Source of the DNA: Pseudomonas sp. 31-12
GTDB lineage: Bacteria > Pseudomonadota > Gammaproteobacteria > Pseudomonadales > Pseudomonadaceae
NCBI RefSeq assembly: GCF_003151075.1
Contig: NZ_CP029482.1
Coordinates: 3,720,001 to 3,784,000, forward strand
DNA length: 64,000 nucleotides
Direction of reading: 5' to 3'
This document shows positions 54,095 to 63,790 of this stretch, piece after piece. Position 1 is the first letter of the stretch, and the number at the start of each line of letters is the position of its first letter. The notes under the pieces are model-generated. The model was given only the letters and a program-made list of their open reading frames with translations. It had not been told where the DNA came from and ran no database searches. Position numbers and translations under genes: made by a program.

Positions 54095-55048
54095 CTAGGT
54101 TCGTGCAGACGTCAACTCCTTCGCGGTCTTTAGCGATTGCGCCGGCAGCACTCCAAAATACTGGCGATACAGACTGGCGAACCGGCCAAAGTCCCAGACG
54201 CCGAAGCGCGCACAGATAGTGGTAATCGTATCCTCGGGTCCGGCGTGGCGGATGGCGTCGCGAATCCCATGCAAGCGGCGAATCATCAGATACCGATGCG
54301 GGCTCATGCCCAAGTATTCGTTGAACACATTGCGTACAGTGCGCTCCGAGGCACAGGTGGCCTGACAGAGGTCTTCAGTGTAAACGGACTGGATCTCCAG
54401 CGTATCCAGCAATTCCAATGCTCGCTTGAGTATCTCTTTGTGATCGCGATGGTGCCGTGGTGCGGCGTGAAGCGGGTCTACGGGCAGCAGCATGCGGAAG
54501 ACCACATCCATCACCTCCCGCCGTGCGGCCTCCTCAGCCGACTCGTTGTGCAGTATTTCGGGGGTTTGGGCCTCGATCTGGAACAGACGACGTGCCAGCC
54601 ATAGCAACGGACCGAGATTACGCTGGGCATTGCTGACCAGGTTGCGATGCAATACGCAAAAGTCAAACTCATCCTCACGCACCGATGCCCAGCGCAGCAC
54701 CAACTCGCAGGACATCGCCACCGTTAGCCAACTGGCCGGGCTTTTTGCGTTGATGTGGAACATGGCATTGGGCACCATCCAGCCGATGCGTCGGCGATTG
54801 AACGGATGGCCGTCGACCAGGGTGGACTCATGCCCCGTCAGCGGCAGGAAAATGTTGAAGTAGCCGGGCAGGCCGATACCCGTGTACACCGTGCCTGCGC
54901 CCTCGCGCCCGCTCATCAGGGCCACGCCGTTCAAATCGACGACGTTAAGTTGCCAGTCCCGTTGCTGCCGCGTGCGCAGCACATAGCGGCCCTGAACCCC
55001 GTACAATGCCTCTTCGAATTCGTCGAATTCCGAGCAAATCAGCTGCAT
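54095..55048 (-). CDS. AraC family transcriptional regulator
   Basis: 317 residues from ATG 55048 (or 319 from GTG 55054). N-terminal AraC-binding-like (cupin) domain, about 1-200, of the AraC_binding_2 type. C-terminal HTH pair TEDLCQATCASERTVRNVFN and TTICARFGVWDFGRFASLYR with the ending YFGVLPAQSLK. It is the last gene in line with the unknown-secreted, cysteine hydrolase, catalase, cysteine hydrolase series, and is a candidate regulator of that set and of the CTACGTAAA motif. Confidence 0.9.
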   Translation of the reverse strand: MQLICSEFDEFEEALYGVQGRYVLRTRQQRDWQLNVVDLNGVALMSGREGAGTVYTGIGLPGYFNIFLPLTGHESTLVDGHPFNRRRIGWMVPNAMFHINAKSPASWLTVAMSCELVLRWASVREDEFDFCVLHRNLVSNAQRNLGPLLWLARRLFQIEAQTPEILHNESAEEAARREVMDVVFRMLLPVDPLHAAPRHHRDHKEILKRALELLDTLEIQSVYTEDLCQATCASERTVRNVFNEYLGMSPHRYLMIRRLHGIRDAIRHAGPEDTITTICARFGVWDFGRFASLYRQYFGVLPAQSLKTAKELTSART

Positions 55049-55181
55049 CGCCACACCTCACCTGTCCCGAACAGTAGAAGGCAGCCTCCGTGCCAGATCG
55101 GTCCAGGTGATCAGCATAGACCACGAAATGGCAGGCGGATGGACGACTATGGCCGTCCATCCGCCTGCCCGGTGCAATGGA

Positions 55182-55745
55182 TCAACGGCTCAGATATTCG
55201 CTGGTGGATATGACCGGCGCGTAACCGAAACTCAGTGCAGCCATAAACGCGGCATGCACATGCGCGGCCGGCACCTTGACCCCATTGAACTCCAGGTCGA
55301 GCGTGGCACAGGCGTCGTGCAGTACGGTGGTGGTGTAGCCGAAGTCGATCGCCGCGCGGGTCATACCGTCCACGCACATGTGGCTCATATTACCGACGAC
55401 CACCACTTCGTTGACCCCGTGCTGATCTAGTATGGCTTTCAGTTCGGTCTCACGGAACGAATTGATGAAGTGTTTGAGCACCACGGGCTCGTCTTCGCGA
55501 TTTTTTGCGCTGTCGTGTATCTGCGCACCCTCACTGCCGGGGCGGAAAAAGGGCGCGTTATCGTCCTTGAATTCGTGACGAATATGCACCACCAAATCGC
55601 CGCGCTCACGAAAGCGATCAATCACTCGCGCCGCCTGGGCGGCCGCGTCCTCGACGTGCGAAAGAGCCCATCTGCCACCTGGAAAATAATCGTTTTGGAT
55701 ATCAACGACCACGAGTGCTTTCTTGTTCGAATCAGTACTGCCCAT
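55182..55745 (-). CDS. Isochorismatase-like cysteine hydrolase
   Basis: 187 residues. Catalytic triad visible: Asp in VVVDIQNDYF, Lys in VVLKHFINSF and nucleophilic Cys in GNMSHMCVDGMTRAA. Members hydrolyse amide or ether bonds in small molecules such as nicotinamide or isochorismate. Specific substrate unknown. Located between the catalase and the AraC gene on the same strand. Confidence 0.9.
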   Translation of the reverse strand: MGSTDSNKKALVVVDIQNDYFPGGRWALSHVEDAAAQAARVIDRFRERGDLVVHIRHEFKDDNAPFFRPGSEGAQIHDSAKNREDEPVVLKHFINSFRETELKAILDQHGVNEVVVVGNMSHMCVDGMTRAAIDFGYTTTVLHDACATLDLEFNGVKVPAAHVHAAFMAALSFGYAPVISTSEYLSR

Positions 55746-55826
55746 GATTTTTCTCCCAATCGCGTATTACAGAAATGGGGTGGCCTGCCGGGCTTGTCCC
55801 TTCAAGTTGGCCGGACGCCCTTAGAC

Positions 55827-57017
55827 TTACTTCGCATTTTCCAATTCTTGCGCTACGAGACTCAGACCAAGTGCTTGCGCCACTCCATCACCGTATGCAG
55901 GATCGGCCTTCGAGCAATTGACGATATGGCGGTGCTTGATCATCACCGGAGCGTCACCCATAGCCCGTGCCGTATTCTGGAACAACAGTTGTTGCTGAAG
56001 CGGCGTCATTAGTCGAAAGAGATTACCGGGCTGCTCGTAATGATCTTCGACCACACTCTGATCCCAATGGGCCGCATCGCCGTCCAGGGCCAGCGCCGGC
56101 TCGTGGAGTTGCCTGTGATCCTGCCATTCGCCAAAACTATTGGGAAAATAGGACAACGTTGAACCGAGGTTGCCATCAGTGCGCATTGCACCATCGCGGT
56201 GGTAACTGTGGAATGGACACCGTGGTGCGTTGACCGGGATATGGTTGAAGTTCACGCCCAGCCGATAGCGCTGTGCATCACCATATGAAAACAGGCGTGC
56301 CTGAAGCATTTTGTCTGGCGAAAAACTCACGCCAGGCACAACGTTAGCGGGCGAAAATGCCGCTTGTTCAACCTCGGCAAAATGGTTTTCCGCGTTCCGG
56401 TTTAGCTCCAGTACTCCTACCTCTTCAAGCGGAAATTCGCCATGTGGCCACACTTTGGTCAAGTCGAAGGGGTTGTGACGATGCGTACGAGCCTGTTCCT
56501 CAGTCATAGTTTGTATGCACAGTTTCCAGCGTGGAAATTCGCCGCTCTCAATGCATTCATAGAGATCACGCAAGTGGCTCTCGCGATCGCTGCCCACTAC
56601 CTCGGCCGCTTCTCGGAAGAAGAACACAGGGGTGTTATTGCCAACGATGTCCCAGTTACCTTCGTCGGTATACAGCTTCACCGCAAAGCCGCGAATGTCG
56701 CGTTCGGCATCGGCGGCGCCGCGCTCCCCCGCCACAGTGGAAAAACGCACGAATGCCGGCGTCTGCTTGCCGACCTCGGCAAACAGACTGGCTTTGCTGA
56801 AATGGCTGATATCGGCGGTGACGGTGAAGGTTCCGTAGGCACCGGCACCCTTGGCATGCATGCGCCGCTCCGGAATAACCTCCCTGTCGAAATGCGCCAG
56901 CTTTTCCAGCAGCCAAATATCTTGCAACAGCGCAGGCCCGCGTGGCCCAGCAGTCTGGATATTGAGGTTGTCGACGACCGGCGCGCCGGTGGCGTGGGTC
57001 AGGTTTTTATCGTTCAT
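55827..57017 (-). CDS. Catalase with an in-frame internal deletion
   Basis: 396 residues against about 480 for clade 3 catalases. Conserved: [14 protein letters not shown] with the distal His (H54), [15 protein letters not shown] with the distal Asn, and the haem-ligand Tyr in [14 protein letters not shown] (Y245). After VFFFR (residue 135) the sequence jumps to [12 protein letters not shown]. About 85-90 residues that normally lie between these segments (the FPDL, WDFF and FVHGFGSHTYSF region lining the haem channel) are missing, without a frameshift. Activity is doubtful. Stop and neighbours fit an operon with two cysteine hydrolases. Confidence 0.85.
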   Translation of the reverse strand: MNDKNLTHATGAPVVDNLNIQTAGPRGPALLQDIWLLEKLAHFDREVIPERRMHAKGAGAYGTFTVTADISHFSKASLFAEVGKQTPAFVRFSTVAGERGAADAERDIRGFAVKLYTDEGNWDIVGNNTPVFFFREAAEVVGSDRESHLRDLYECIESGEFPRWKLCIQTMTEEQARTHRHNPFDLTKVWPHGEFPLEEVGVLELNRNAENHFAEVEQAAFSPANVVPGVSFSPDKMLQARLFSYGDAQRYRLGVNFNHIPVNAPRCPFHSYHRDGAMRTDGNLGSTLSYFPNSFGEWQDHRQLHEPALALDGDAAHWDQSVVEDHYEQPGNLFRLMTPLQQQLLFQNTARAMGDAPVMIKHRHIVNCSKADPAYGDGVAQALGLSLVAQELENAK

Positions 57018-57037
57018 CAGGTTGACCTCTCAGGGCA

Positions 57038-57658
57038 CTAACGAAGCAATTCGACCAGATCGCTAGTGGTAACGATGGCATGCGCGTATGTCGGTCCATT
57101 GATCTCATGCGCCGCATTCATGGCCTCTTTGGAAAACGCTGCTGTGGCGTCCTTCACAAGCGTCACGTGATAACCCAACTCAGCCGCAAATTTTCCGGTC
57201 GTCTCGATACAGGTGTTGGCCAGCATGCCGACGATGATGACTGTGTCGATGCCGTGTTGTTTGAGCTGGAAATCAAGATCTGTGTTGGCAAAGCCGCTAC
57301 CGCCCCAATGTTCCTGAATGACCACATCATTCGGTTGCGGTAAAAAATCAGGATGCCACTCCCCTCCCCAACTACCGGCGGCAAAAACCTGGGCCTTGCC
57401 TGCGCCCAATTGATAAGGGCTAGGGTGCTTCCATCCCTGGAAATCCTGCGGCGTGGAACGATGATGAGGAACATAAAAAACAGGCAGCCCCGCACTTCGA
57501 ACTGCCGTGACAACTTTGCAAAGATTGTTTAGCGTGTCGACCGAATCAGCGATTGTTTTGGCTAATCCCGACAGCTTTCCTCCCTCGCTGAGGAAGTCGT
57601 TATAAGGATCAACCAATAACAAGCCGGTGCTCTTGCGAGAATAATTGGCAGCGCTCAT
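57038..57658 (-). CDS. Isochorismatase-like cysteine hydrolase
   Basis: 206 residues from ATG 57658, with GGAGGT upstream. Triad: Asp in LLLVDPYNDFL, Lys/Glu region VVIQEHWGGSGF (the usual Lys is not evident) and Cys in GMLANTCIETTGKFA. Different subfamily from 55182-55745. Only 20 bases separate it from the catalase gene. Substrate unknown. Confidence 0.88.
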   Translation of the reverse strand: MSAANYSRKSTGLLLVDPYNDFLSEGGKLSGLAKTIADSVDTLNNLCKVVTAVRSAGLPVFYVPHHRSTPQDFQGWKHPSPYQLGAGKAQVFAAGSWGGEWHPDFLPQPNDVVIQEHWGGSGFANTDLDFQLKQHGIDTVIIVGMLANTCIETTGKFAAELGYHVTLVKDATAAFSKEAMNAAHEINGPTYAHAIVTTSDLVELLR

Positions 57659-57696
57659 GAGACCTCCAGGAATGGCGTTATTGGAGCCTTTAGGCC

Positions 57697-58437
57697 TCAG
57701 GGCTTTTCCTTGGCATTCCATGTACCCGGTAAAGAAAGATCACCCGATGCGACATCCCATACCGAACTCACACACAGCAGTGGGTCGTGCAGGTCGGCGT
57801 TAACCTTAAGCCCTGCCGTCACACCGTCGTATTTGAAGTTCTCGGGAAATCCAACAGCTGCCAAGGGCACTTGGATTGTCACTGTGTCCTTGCCGACATT
57901 GAGGCCATAACCTGGAGAGTCGATGTACAGCGGAACGCCAGGCCAAGTCGCCGGCATCTTCGGCTTCATTCCCTTGGGAATATCGCGGACTTTCAGACCG
58001 CTGGGCCCACAACTGGCTTCTTTGGTCAGCACCACCCAATGGGAATGCCACAAGCCACCATCATTGTCTTTTTTGCCGTCGTTGTTCTCATCCAGCTGGG
58101 GGGTATCGTCGAAGTCAGGGTGCGACGTCAGTGCCAGAGCGAGGATCCCGGACTTGGCTTCGAACCCCACGGCGTCGCTGCCCAGACTAGTTGGCCAGAC
58201 ATAACTGTAAACATCCGAGCCAGCGAATTTTCCGGTGGATTTCGGCGTGCTGCTGCCTGCTGTTCCGGCGACTACTTGCTGAAAGACAAGGTTATTGCCT
58301 TCACGATAAATATGCGTGTGGACCAGATCAAACGCAGCATCTACTTGGCTTTTGGCGCTATTGATGCCCCCCGGCTCATGTGCCATCAAAGGCAAGCTCA
58401 CCGCTGAGCACATGATCAAACACGATAAACGTCGCAT
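57697..58437 (-). CDS. Secreted protein of unknown function with acidic DxDG-type loop
   Basis: 246 residues. Signal peptide to about LPLMAHEP. The mature part contains QLDENNDGKKDNDGGLWHSH, an acidic loop resembling calcium-binding D-x-N-x-D-G motifs followed by paired His, and a conserved-looking GLKVNADLHDPLLC near the end. No family recognised. It is the first gene of the operon that includes two cysteine hydrolases, the catalase and an AraC gene; operator-like site E lies 161 bases upstream. Confidence 0.75.
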   Translation of the reverse strand: MRRLSCLIMCSAVSLPLMAHEPGGINSAKSQVDAAFDLVHTHIYREGNNLVFQQVVAGTAGSSTPKSTGKFAGSDVYSYVWPTSLGSDAVGFEAKSGILALALTSHPDFDDTPQLDENNDGKKDNDGGLWHSHWVVLTKEASCGPSGLKVRDIPKGMKPKMPATWPGVPLYIDSPGYGLNVGKDTVTIQVPLAAVGFPENFKYDGVTAGLKVNADLHDPLLCVSSVWDVASGDLSLPGTWNAKEKP

Positions 58438-58597
58438 GCTTCGCCCCTCGAATTAAATGATTCGCTCAGTGCACGCGGGGCTTTCGCATCAGTTTCGCCA
58501 GCATTTTTTAGTCCGGTAACTGCTGGCAGCACTCAGCCGTTTGGCACCATTCGTATCTTGTGAACGAGCGGATGATCCGGAAATACCAACACGCGAG

Positions 58598-58616
58598 CTA
58601 CGTAAAAACGGCAAAT
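58598..58616 (+). promoter_or_regulatory. Operator-like motif, site E
   Basis: CTACGTAAAAACGGCAAAT, the best match to the five-site consensus, upstream of the 58437 operon. Confidence 0.65.
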
Positions 58617-58706
58617 TGCGAGGAGCGCGTCTCTCATGATGAACACGTCACTGACACGGAAATCCGTCAAGTAATGGACGAGCATTGGCGCAACGTGGAA
58701 TACGGC

Positions 58707-59396
58707 CTATGCCTTAGGACCTTCCAGCCTTGGGTTCCAATCTTCGATCTGGCTTTTTTCCAGCCGCTTTTCAAGGGTTCGTCGCCAAGAGGCAGTTAGC
58801 GGCAAACCGAGACATTCTTCAATCTGCTCTTTACTGAACCCGGAGCTAAACAGCACTGAGGCGACACGTGCGACGGTCCAGGCTGGATAGCGGCGCTCTA
58901 CCAGTGCGATTCGATCACCAGTGACAATAGTTCCCCCTTCCAGCACTCGGTAATACCAGCCCGTCCGGCCGGACCGCTGGACACGCAAGGACATATCCTT
59001 CACAGCCAAACGGTCGTTGAGTTTCCAACAGGGCATTCGTCCCTGGGAAATTTGTAAAGTGACAGTACCCACCTTAAAGCAGTCTCCGAGACAAACCGTC
59101 TCTTCGGTCCATCCCAGCGTGCTGAGGTTCTTACCAAATGCTCCAGGGGCTTGCAATAGGGCAATCGGCCCAAGCTCTCGGACCCATGCGGAGTAGTGGT
59201 CGAAGGGGTAATGATGAATCGCTTTCTCCGGCCCGCCATGAACGCGTGGATCACCCTGCTCGTCTCCGACCAAACCCATTTCGGTCACGGCGACCTGATG
59301 ACAGGGCGACTTCAAAATTCCGCTCAACGATCCTCTTCGTGTATAGGGCACTGCCTTGCCTGTCAGGATCGTCTTGATAGTCGGGTGGTCAGACAT
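58707..59396 (-). CDS. MOSC domain protein (YiiM-like)
   Basis: 229 residues. Beta-rich MOSC domain with EKAIHHYPFDHYSAW, PGAFGKNLSTLGWTE and the conserved Cys in QGRMPCWKLNDR, which ligates the molybdenum cofactor in relatives, followed by the YiiM-type three-helix C-terminus. YiiM reduces N-hydroxylated bases such as 6-hydroxylaminopurine. It may depend on molybdate taken up by modABC. Confidence 0.88.
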   Translation of the reverse strand: MSDHPTIKTILTGKAVPYTRRGSLSGILKSPCHQVAVTEMGLVGDEQGDPRVHGGPEKAIHHYPFDHYSAWVRELGPIALLQAPGAFGKNLSTLGWTEETVCLGDCFKVGTVTLQISQGRMPCWKLNDRLAVKDMSLRVQRSGRTGWYYRVLEGGTIVTGDRIALVERRYPAWTVARVASVLFSSGFSKEQIEECLGLPLTASWRRTLEKRLEKSQIEDWNPRLEGPKA

Positions 59397-59514
59397 TTCT
59401 ACCTCGCCGCTTTGTAGATTCGCTCAAGGGATTATTCGGATTGCTGTCGCACGACATCGCGTACTGATCACGCACAACAGCTGAATTGCATGTCAAAAGA
59501 TGATGCTGGAAGGC

Positions 59515-60093
59515 TCACGTGGAGATGCCCAATGTCCGAACACGCTCTTGCATTCTTTCTGCAATCTCGACCGCATCAGAAAGAACTGTATTGGGCAAAA
59601 CGCAGGCGAACTCTTCGCCACCATACCGAGCGACTAGGTCGTAGGGCCGTCTAACCGTTTCAGATAACGTTTGGGCAACGGATCTCAAGCAGTCATCTCC
59701 AGCCTGGTGTCCGTACCGGTCGTTGTAGCGCTTGAAATAGTCGACATCCACCAAAATGAGCGATAGCGGCTTTTGCTCTCGAAAGCACAGACGCCAATCC
59801 GCCAATATGTCCTCATTAAATTTGCGTCGATTGGCCACCCCAGTAAGACCATCCATCAATGCCATGGAACGCAGCAGATCGCTCTGTAGTTTCAAGGTTA
59901 GATGTGTTCGTACCCGTGCTCTGACAATGGTGGTATTGATGGGTTTGCTGATGAGGTCCACCGTGCCAAGCTCCAGACCTAGCACCTCATCTGACTCCTG
60001 CTGCTGTGCGGTAATGAAGATGATGGGGATGCCCTGGGTTGCAGAGTCAGCCTTGAGTCGACGGCATACTTCATGCCCATCCATGCCTTCCAT
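59515..60093 (-). pseudogene. Diguanylate cyclase (REC-GGDEF) cut at both ends
   Basis: The frame opens inside a receiver domain (MDGHEVCRRLKAD, IPIIFITAQ, Lys in VDLISKPIN), so the phosphoacceptor-Asp half is missing. It continues into a GGDEF domain with LMDGLTGVANRRKFNEDI and the active-site variant ARYGGEEFACVLP. It stops after MQERVRTLGIST, before the last third of GGDEF. The 5' break at 60094 coincides with an IS66-type end at 60095, so insertion interrupted the gene. Confidence 0.75.
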
Positions 60094-60094
60094 G

Positions 60095-60225
60095 GTAAGG
60101 GGCCGGGGAACACACCTTCCTCACCCGGCCGATAAGGGCGATTGTGTCCGCGTATTTTTAAGCGGACGCAATTGCCCTTAACGCAAGGATCGCCATGCGC
60201 CAACGTAAGTCCTACCCGAAAACCG
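60095..60225 (+). mobile_element. Left end of an IS66-type element with start of orfA
   Basis: GTAAGGGGCCGGGGAACACA at 60095 looks like an IS66 left end. At 60195 an ATG opens MRQRKSYPKT, like the N-terminus of IS66 TnpA, then homology is lost. A 20-bp imperfect inverted repeat (AAGGGCGATTGTGTCCGC and complement) lies at about 60135-60183. Confidence 0.6.
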
Positions 60226-60584
60226 ATGCACGCTGGGTGTATCTTCGCGAACCCCGCGCTCCTAGGCGATATGCGTCGTCTAAGTTTTTTGATCGCCACA
60301 AACCGCTGCGCAGAGCGCCATACAGAGGTTTAATGTGGTCTACCCTCAGGCTTCGAGCGTAGCGATTATGTTTGTGCATAGAACACTCTCAGCAGCGGGA
60401 AACTAACAAGCCTCACCAATCAACGATTTGTACCCCACTGTATCCAACGCCCGATTTGATACGTTTCACGTCAATCCGAGCAACTTTACGACACAGCGCA
60501 GATACCTCAGGCCGGTTTAATGGGTTCCATAGAGGCAAGACGACTTGTCTCACACAGACCCCATTGCTACCCGGAGAAATAATC
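60226..60584. other. Stretch between IS66 remnant and DUF2790 gene
   Basis: No supported gene. It holds the presumed promoter of the DUF2790 gene. Confidence 0.4.
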
Positions 60585-60848
60585 GTGAATTGGTACAAAC
60601 TCACTGCCGCCATTGCTCTCTCGGCTTTGAACCTAGCGGCGTTCGCGGCTCATGCCAATCCGCAAGAAGCGTCGCAGCCAACGGAACAGGCTGCGCACCT
60701 GGACATCAAGAAAGTGATCTCCATTGTAGATAACGACGACGGAAACTGTGGCATCGTCGATGCTCGCATGACCTACCTTGATTCCACCGGTAATCAGAAG
60801 GTTCTTGAATACCGCAAATTCGCAGCGTGCGATAACCAAGGGGGCTAA
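60585..60848 (+). CDS. DUF2790 small periplasmic protein
   Basis: 87 residues with GTG start 60585 and GGAG nine bases upstream. Signal peptide to about AAFAAHANP. The mature domain with HLDIKKVISIVDN, CGIVDARMTYLDSTGNQK and LEYRKFAACDN is DUF2790, a Pseudomonas-typical family of small secreted proteins of unknown function with two Cys likely forming a disulfide. The IS21-type element is joined 22 bases after the stop. Confidence 0.82.
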   Translation: MNWYKLTAAIALSALNLAAFAAHANPQEASQPTEQAAHLDIKKVISIVDNDDGNCGIVDARMTYLDSTGNQKVLEYRKFAACDNQGG

Positions 60849-60870
60849 TACGCTCACTGCCGTCGATAAT

Positions 60871-61543
60871 GGATCCAGCAGCGCAGTGGTCATCTTGGCG
60901 TCGCCAAACACACTCGACCATTCCGAAAAGCTGAGATTGGTGGTGATGACCACGCTGGCGTGTTCGTACAGCTTGGACGGCAGGTGAAATAGCAAGGCAC
61001 CACCGCTCTGGCTGAAGGGCAAATACCCCGGCTCATCGAGTATCACCAGGTCTGTCCGAAGCAGCCCTTGAGCGATTCGGCCCGTCTTGCCGTCGTATTT
61101 TTCACGCTCCAACAAATTGACCAGATCCACCGTGGAGTAGAAGCGCACACGTTTGTTATGCGTCGTGATACCGGATACGGCCAAGGCGGTTGCCAGGTGT
61201 GTTTTGCCTGTTCCAGGCCCCCCATGAACACCACATTCTGCGCGGTATCTGTGAACTCCAAGTTGGACAGATCCTTGACCAGTCGGGCGTCTGCGCTGGA
61301 AGCGTTGAAGTCGAAGCCGGCCAAATCACGATGCATGGGGAGTTTGGCCATGTTCATCTGGTGGTTCACTGAGCGCACCGCCCGATCCGCATGTTCTTGT
61401 TGGAGAAGATGCTCAAGCAACCATTTCGACGAGGTCGTTGAGGATTCTCCTTGCGAAGCGAGTTCTTCCCAGGCGCTGGCCATGCCATGCAGACGCAGTT
61501 CTTTGAGTTCCGCCATAAGATCACGCATTGCGAGTCTCCTCAT
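60871..61543 (-). pseudogene. istB: IstB ATPase helper, frameshifted and truncated
   Basis: The first part (MRDLMAELKELRLHGMASAW to VVFMGG) is in one frame. A missing G in a run of G at the Walker A site shifts the frame, and the remainder (AVSGITTHNKRVRFYSTVDL, LVILDEPGYLPFSQ, FGDAKMTTALLD) continues in the next frame. The last about 25 residues are missing. Confidence 0.85.
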
Positions 61544-63028
61544 CGGTGGTACGAAGCCGGTCGTAGCGGGCCGTATTGGCGACAGGCGCTACCTTGAGTT
61601 GAAGGCTGGTTTCGGCGGACGCAGGTGCTGCTGTCGATGTCAGTCGCGCCAGGACATTCAGGATGTGGTCGGCGCTCAAGCTGCCTGATTCAAGTACCAA
61701 CTCCACCGCCACCAACACGGCATCGAGCCCGGCGATGGGAACAGCAGCCAGTACCTGCGTCATGACTCGGTCACCATTGCTGTGACGTCTCAGGCCGCGC
61801 TTGAGAAGCAGCAACGGCTTCGGCAGATCGGCAAACGGAGCGCCAATGCAAAGCGCTCCCGGCTTGCGTTCGATGAGCGGGATGTAATGCTGCCGGTCAA
61901 AACTGACCTGATCTCGATCAAAGAGGCGTTTGTGGCTGGCAATCATCGTTTCATCGGCGATGACTACAATCCGGGAAGGATACAGACGACTGCTGACCCA
62001 CTGGCCGACCCGCTCGCAAGGCACCGAGTAGCGATTTCGCGCCACGCTGATCAAACAGGTACTGGAGACCCGCACGGTGCGTTCGACGTAGCCGTCAAAG
62101 GCGGTGGGCATCGGCATCATCTCCACTCGTTCCAACTCCAGGACTTCTGCCACCGTCAGCCCGTTGTACTGCGGGTGCAGCAGTTCGCCCCAGAGAGCAC
62201 GACAGCGTTGACCGAGCCAGGCATTCAGTTCTTCAAAGGTGTGGAACATGCAATCTTGAGCATCGAGCCAGATGCGTCGCCGGCTGTCTTGGACGTTCTT
62301 TTCGACGATGCCTTTTTCCCAGCCGGAGGCGACGTTGCAGAAGTCCGGATCAAACAGGTCATGCGCGCACATCACGGCAAACCGAGCACTAACCGTCCGG
62401 CCTTTGCCCTTGTTGACCTTGTCGACAGCCGTCTTCATGTTGTCGTAGATGCCGCGACGCGGCACTCCACCTAACGCGCCAAACGAGCGGATGTGGGCAT
62501 CGAACAACATCTCGTGGCCTTGGCTGGGATACGCAACCAACCAAAATGCGCGACTGGCGCGCAGCTTCATGCGGGAGACCTGGATGCGTCGGAACAGGCC
62601 CGCCAATCAGCAGACCTCTTCGCTCCAGTCGAATTGAAAGGCCTCACGAGTGCGAACGTCAACGGTACAAAGGCACGTAGAGACTTGCCTTGCTCACATC
62701 GCCACAAACGAATGAAGGCGGTGAGCTGGCTATAGCCACCCTCATAACCCTCGACCTTGATCTGCATGAAGAGCGCTTTGGCGCTCCTGCGGTTGTGCTT
62801 TGCCCGAAACGAATCGGCCTTGAGCGCCTGCTCCAACGTCTGGTGAAATGGACTGAGTTTGTTGAAGGCTGCGCACCGCTGGTACGCCGGCTGAGTTGCT
62901 TCGGGCGCTCTGACCCATTTTCGGATGGTGTTTCTCGACAGTCCGGTACGCTTGGCTATCTGATGCAGCGACAGCTTGTCGCGAAAATACATCCGCCGAA
63001 TTTTGCCCATCATTTCCATGCTGATCAC
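61521..63028 (-). pseudogene. istA: IstA transposase, frameshifted
   Basis: The N-terminal half (62567-63028) has the HTH LHQIAKRTGLSRNTIRKWVR. The expected EAFQFDWSEE catalytic segment lies in another frame near 62620, and the C-terminal half (61521-62606) contains SFGALGGVPRRGIYDNMKTA and ERYS-type SVARNRYSVPCERVG. At least two frameshifts separate the parts, so the transposase is inactive. Confidence 0.85.
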
Positions 63029-63103
63029 CCTGTGTTCTCCTGCTCAAAAATTGAGCAGAAGCAGTTGAACACCTGGGTCAGTTTTCAGTCGGCAGAACAG
63101 CCT

Positions 63104-63733
63104 TTACTGGGTCAGTTTTCGGTCAGCGGCAACACGCTTGGCCTTTTGTGCGAGTTTTCCTATCACTCGGACGACGATGGCAGAAAACATGATGCCAAAC
63201 GGCAGCACGTACCAGGCACTCAACGGTATGCGCTTGAAATTGGAGTAGGTGAAGACTGCTGCCAGCACCCACATCCCGCTGACGTGCAGAGCTTTCCAGG
63301 CTTTGCGGCCGATTAAACGCGTCGTCGTTTTGAATGAGGTCAAGGTCATCAATATTATGAATAAATAACCTATTGAACCCGGGATGTTGCCAACGGTGGT
63401 ACGACCAGGCCAGAACTCCGGATTCAATTGACCATAGGTATAAATCAGAGCCGCATGCACGAGGTGGGAAAATGCAAAGGCTAGGCCGATGAAGCGTCGT
63501 TCGCGTACTAGGGTTTTGGAGAGTGGCGAAGGTACCAAAACCGCGAATGCGGAGGCAGTGAAAGCGGCTAGGAACAGTGCAAAAGAAGTGCGTGCTGTGG
63601 CGCGGATCGCGGTACGAGTGGCTTCTATCAAATCAGGGTTAAATGCCAAGATCAGCGCAGTCATCGACAGGACAAGTAACGACAGCAAGCCGAATAATGA
63701 CCAGCCATGGTAGCGAGGTATTTGGGCGTTCAT
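63104..63733 (-). CDS. Ferric-reductase-like transmembrane protein with IS-altered C-terminus
   Basis: 209 residues from ATG 63733 (an upstream start at 63790 is possible). Six or seven membrane helices with His residues in FAFSHLVHAALIYTYG and KALHVSGMWVLAAVFTYSNF, as in the haem-binding ferric-reductase-like (MsrQ/YedZ-type) domain. The last about 10 residues (AADRKLTQ) are encoded by the end of the IS21-type element at 63134, so the natural C-terminus has been replaced. No catalytic partner gene is visible. Confidence 0.8.
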   Translation of the reverse strand: MNAQIPRYHGWSLFGLLSLLVLSMTALILAFNPDLIEATRTAIRATARTSFALFLAAFTASAFAVLVPSPLSKTLVRERRFIGLAFAFSHLVHAALIYTYGQLNPEFWPGRTTVGNIPGSIGYLFIILMTLTSFKTTTRLIGRKAWKALHVSGMWVLAAVFTYSNFKRIPLSAWYVLPFGIMFSAIVVRVIGKLAQKAKRVAADRKLTQ

Positions 63734-63790
63734 TGCAACACTCTTGAGAAAGGGCCGAGCCTCGTTTGTTCGGTAGTCGGCGAAGAGCAA

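Larger units (their letters stand above)
60871..63134 (-). mobile_element. Decayed IS21-family element
   Basis: The outer end at 63134 is intact (minus strand TGTTGCCGCTGACC). The other end is missing: istB is cut at 60871 within LLD, with host-like sequence beyond. Both genes carry frameshifts. The same outer end occurs alone at 19992. Confidence 0.82.

Noticed and set aside
58560..58799. 79-codon plus-strand frame
   Set aside because: No RBS; it covers operator-like site E and overlaps the end of the MOSC gene antisense.
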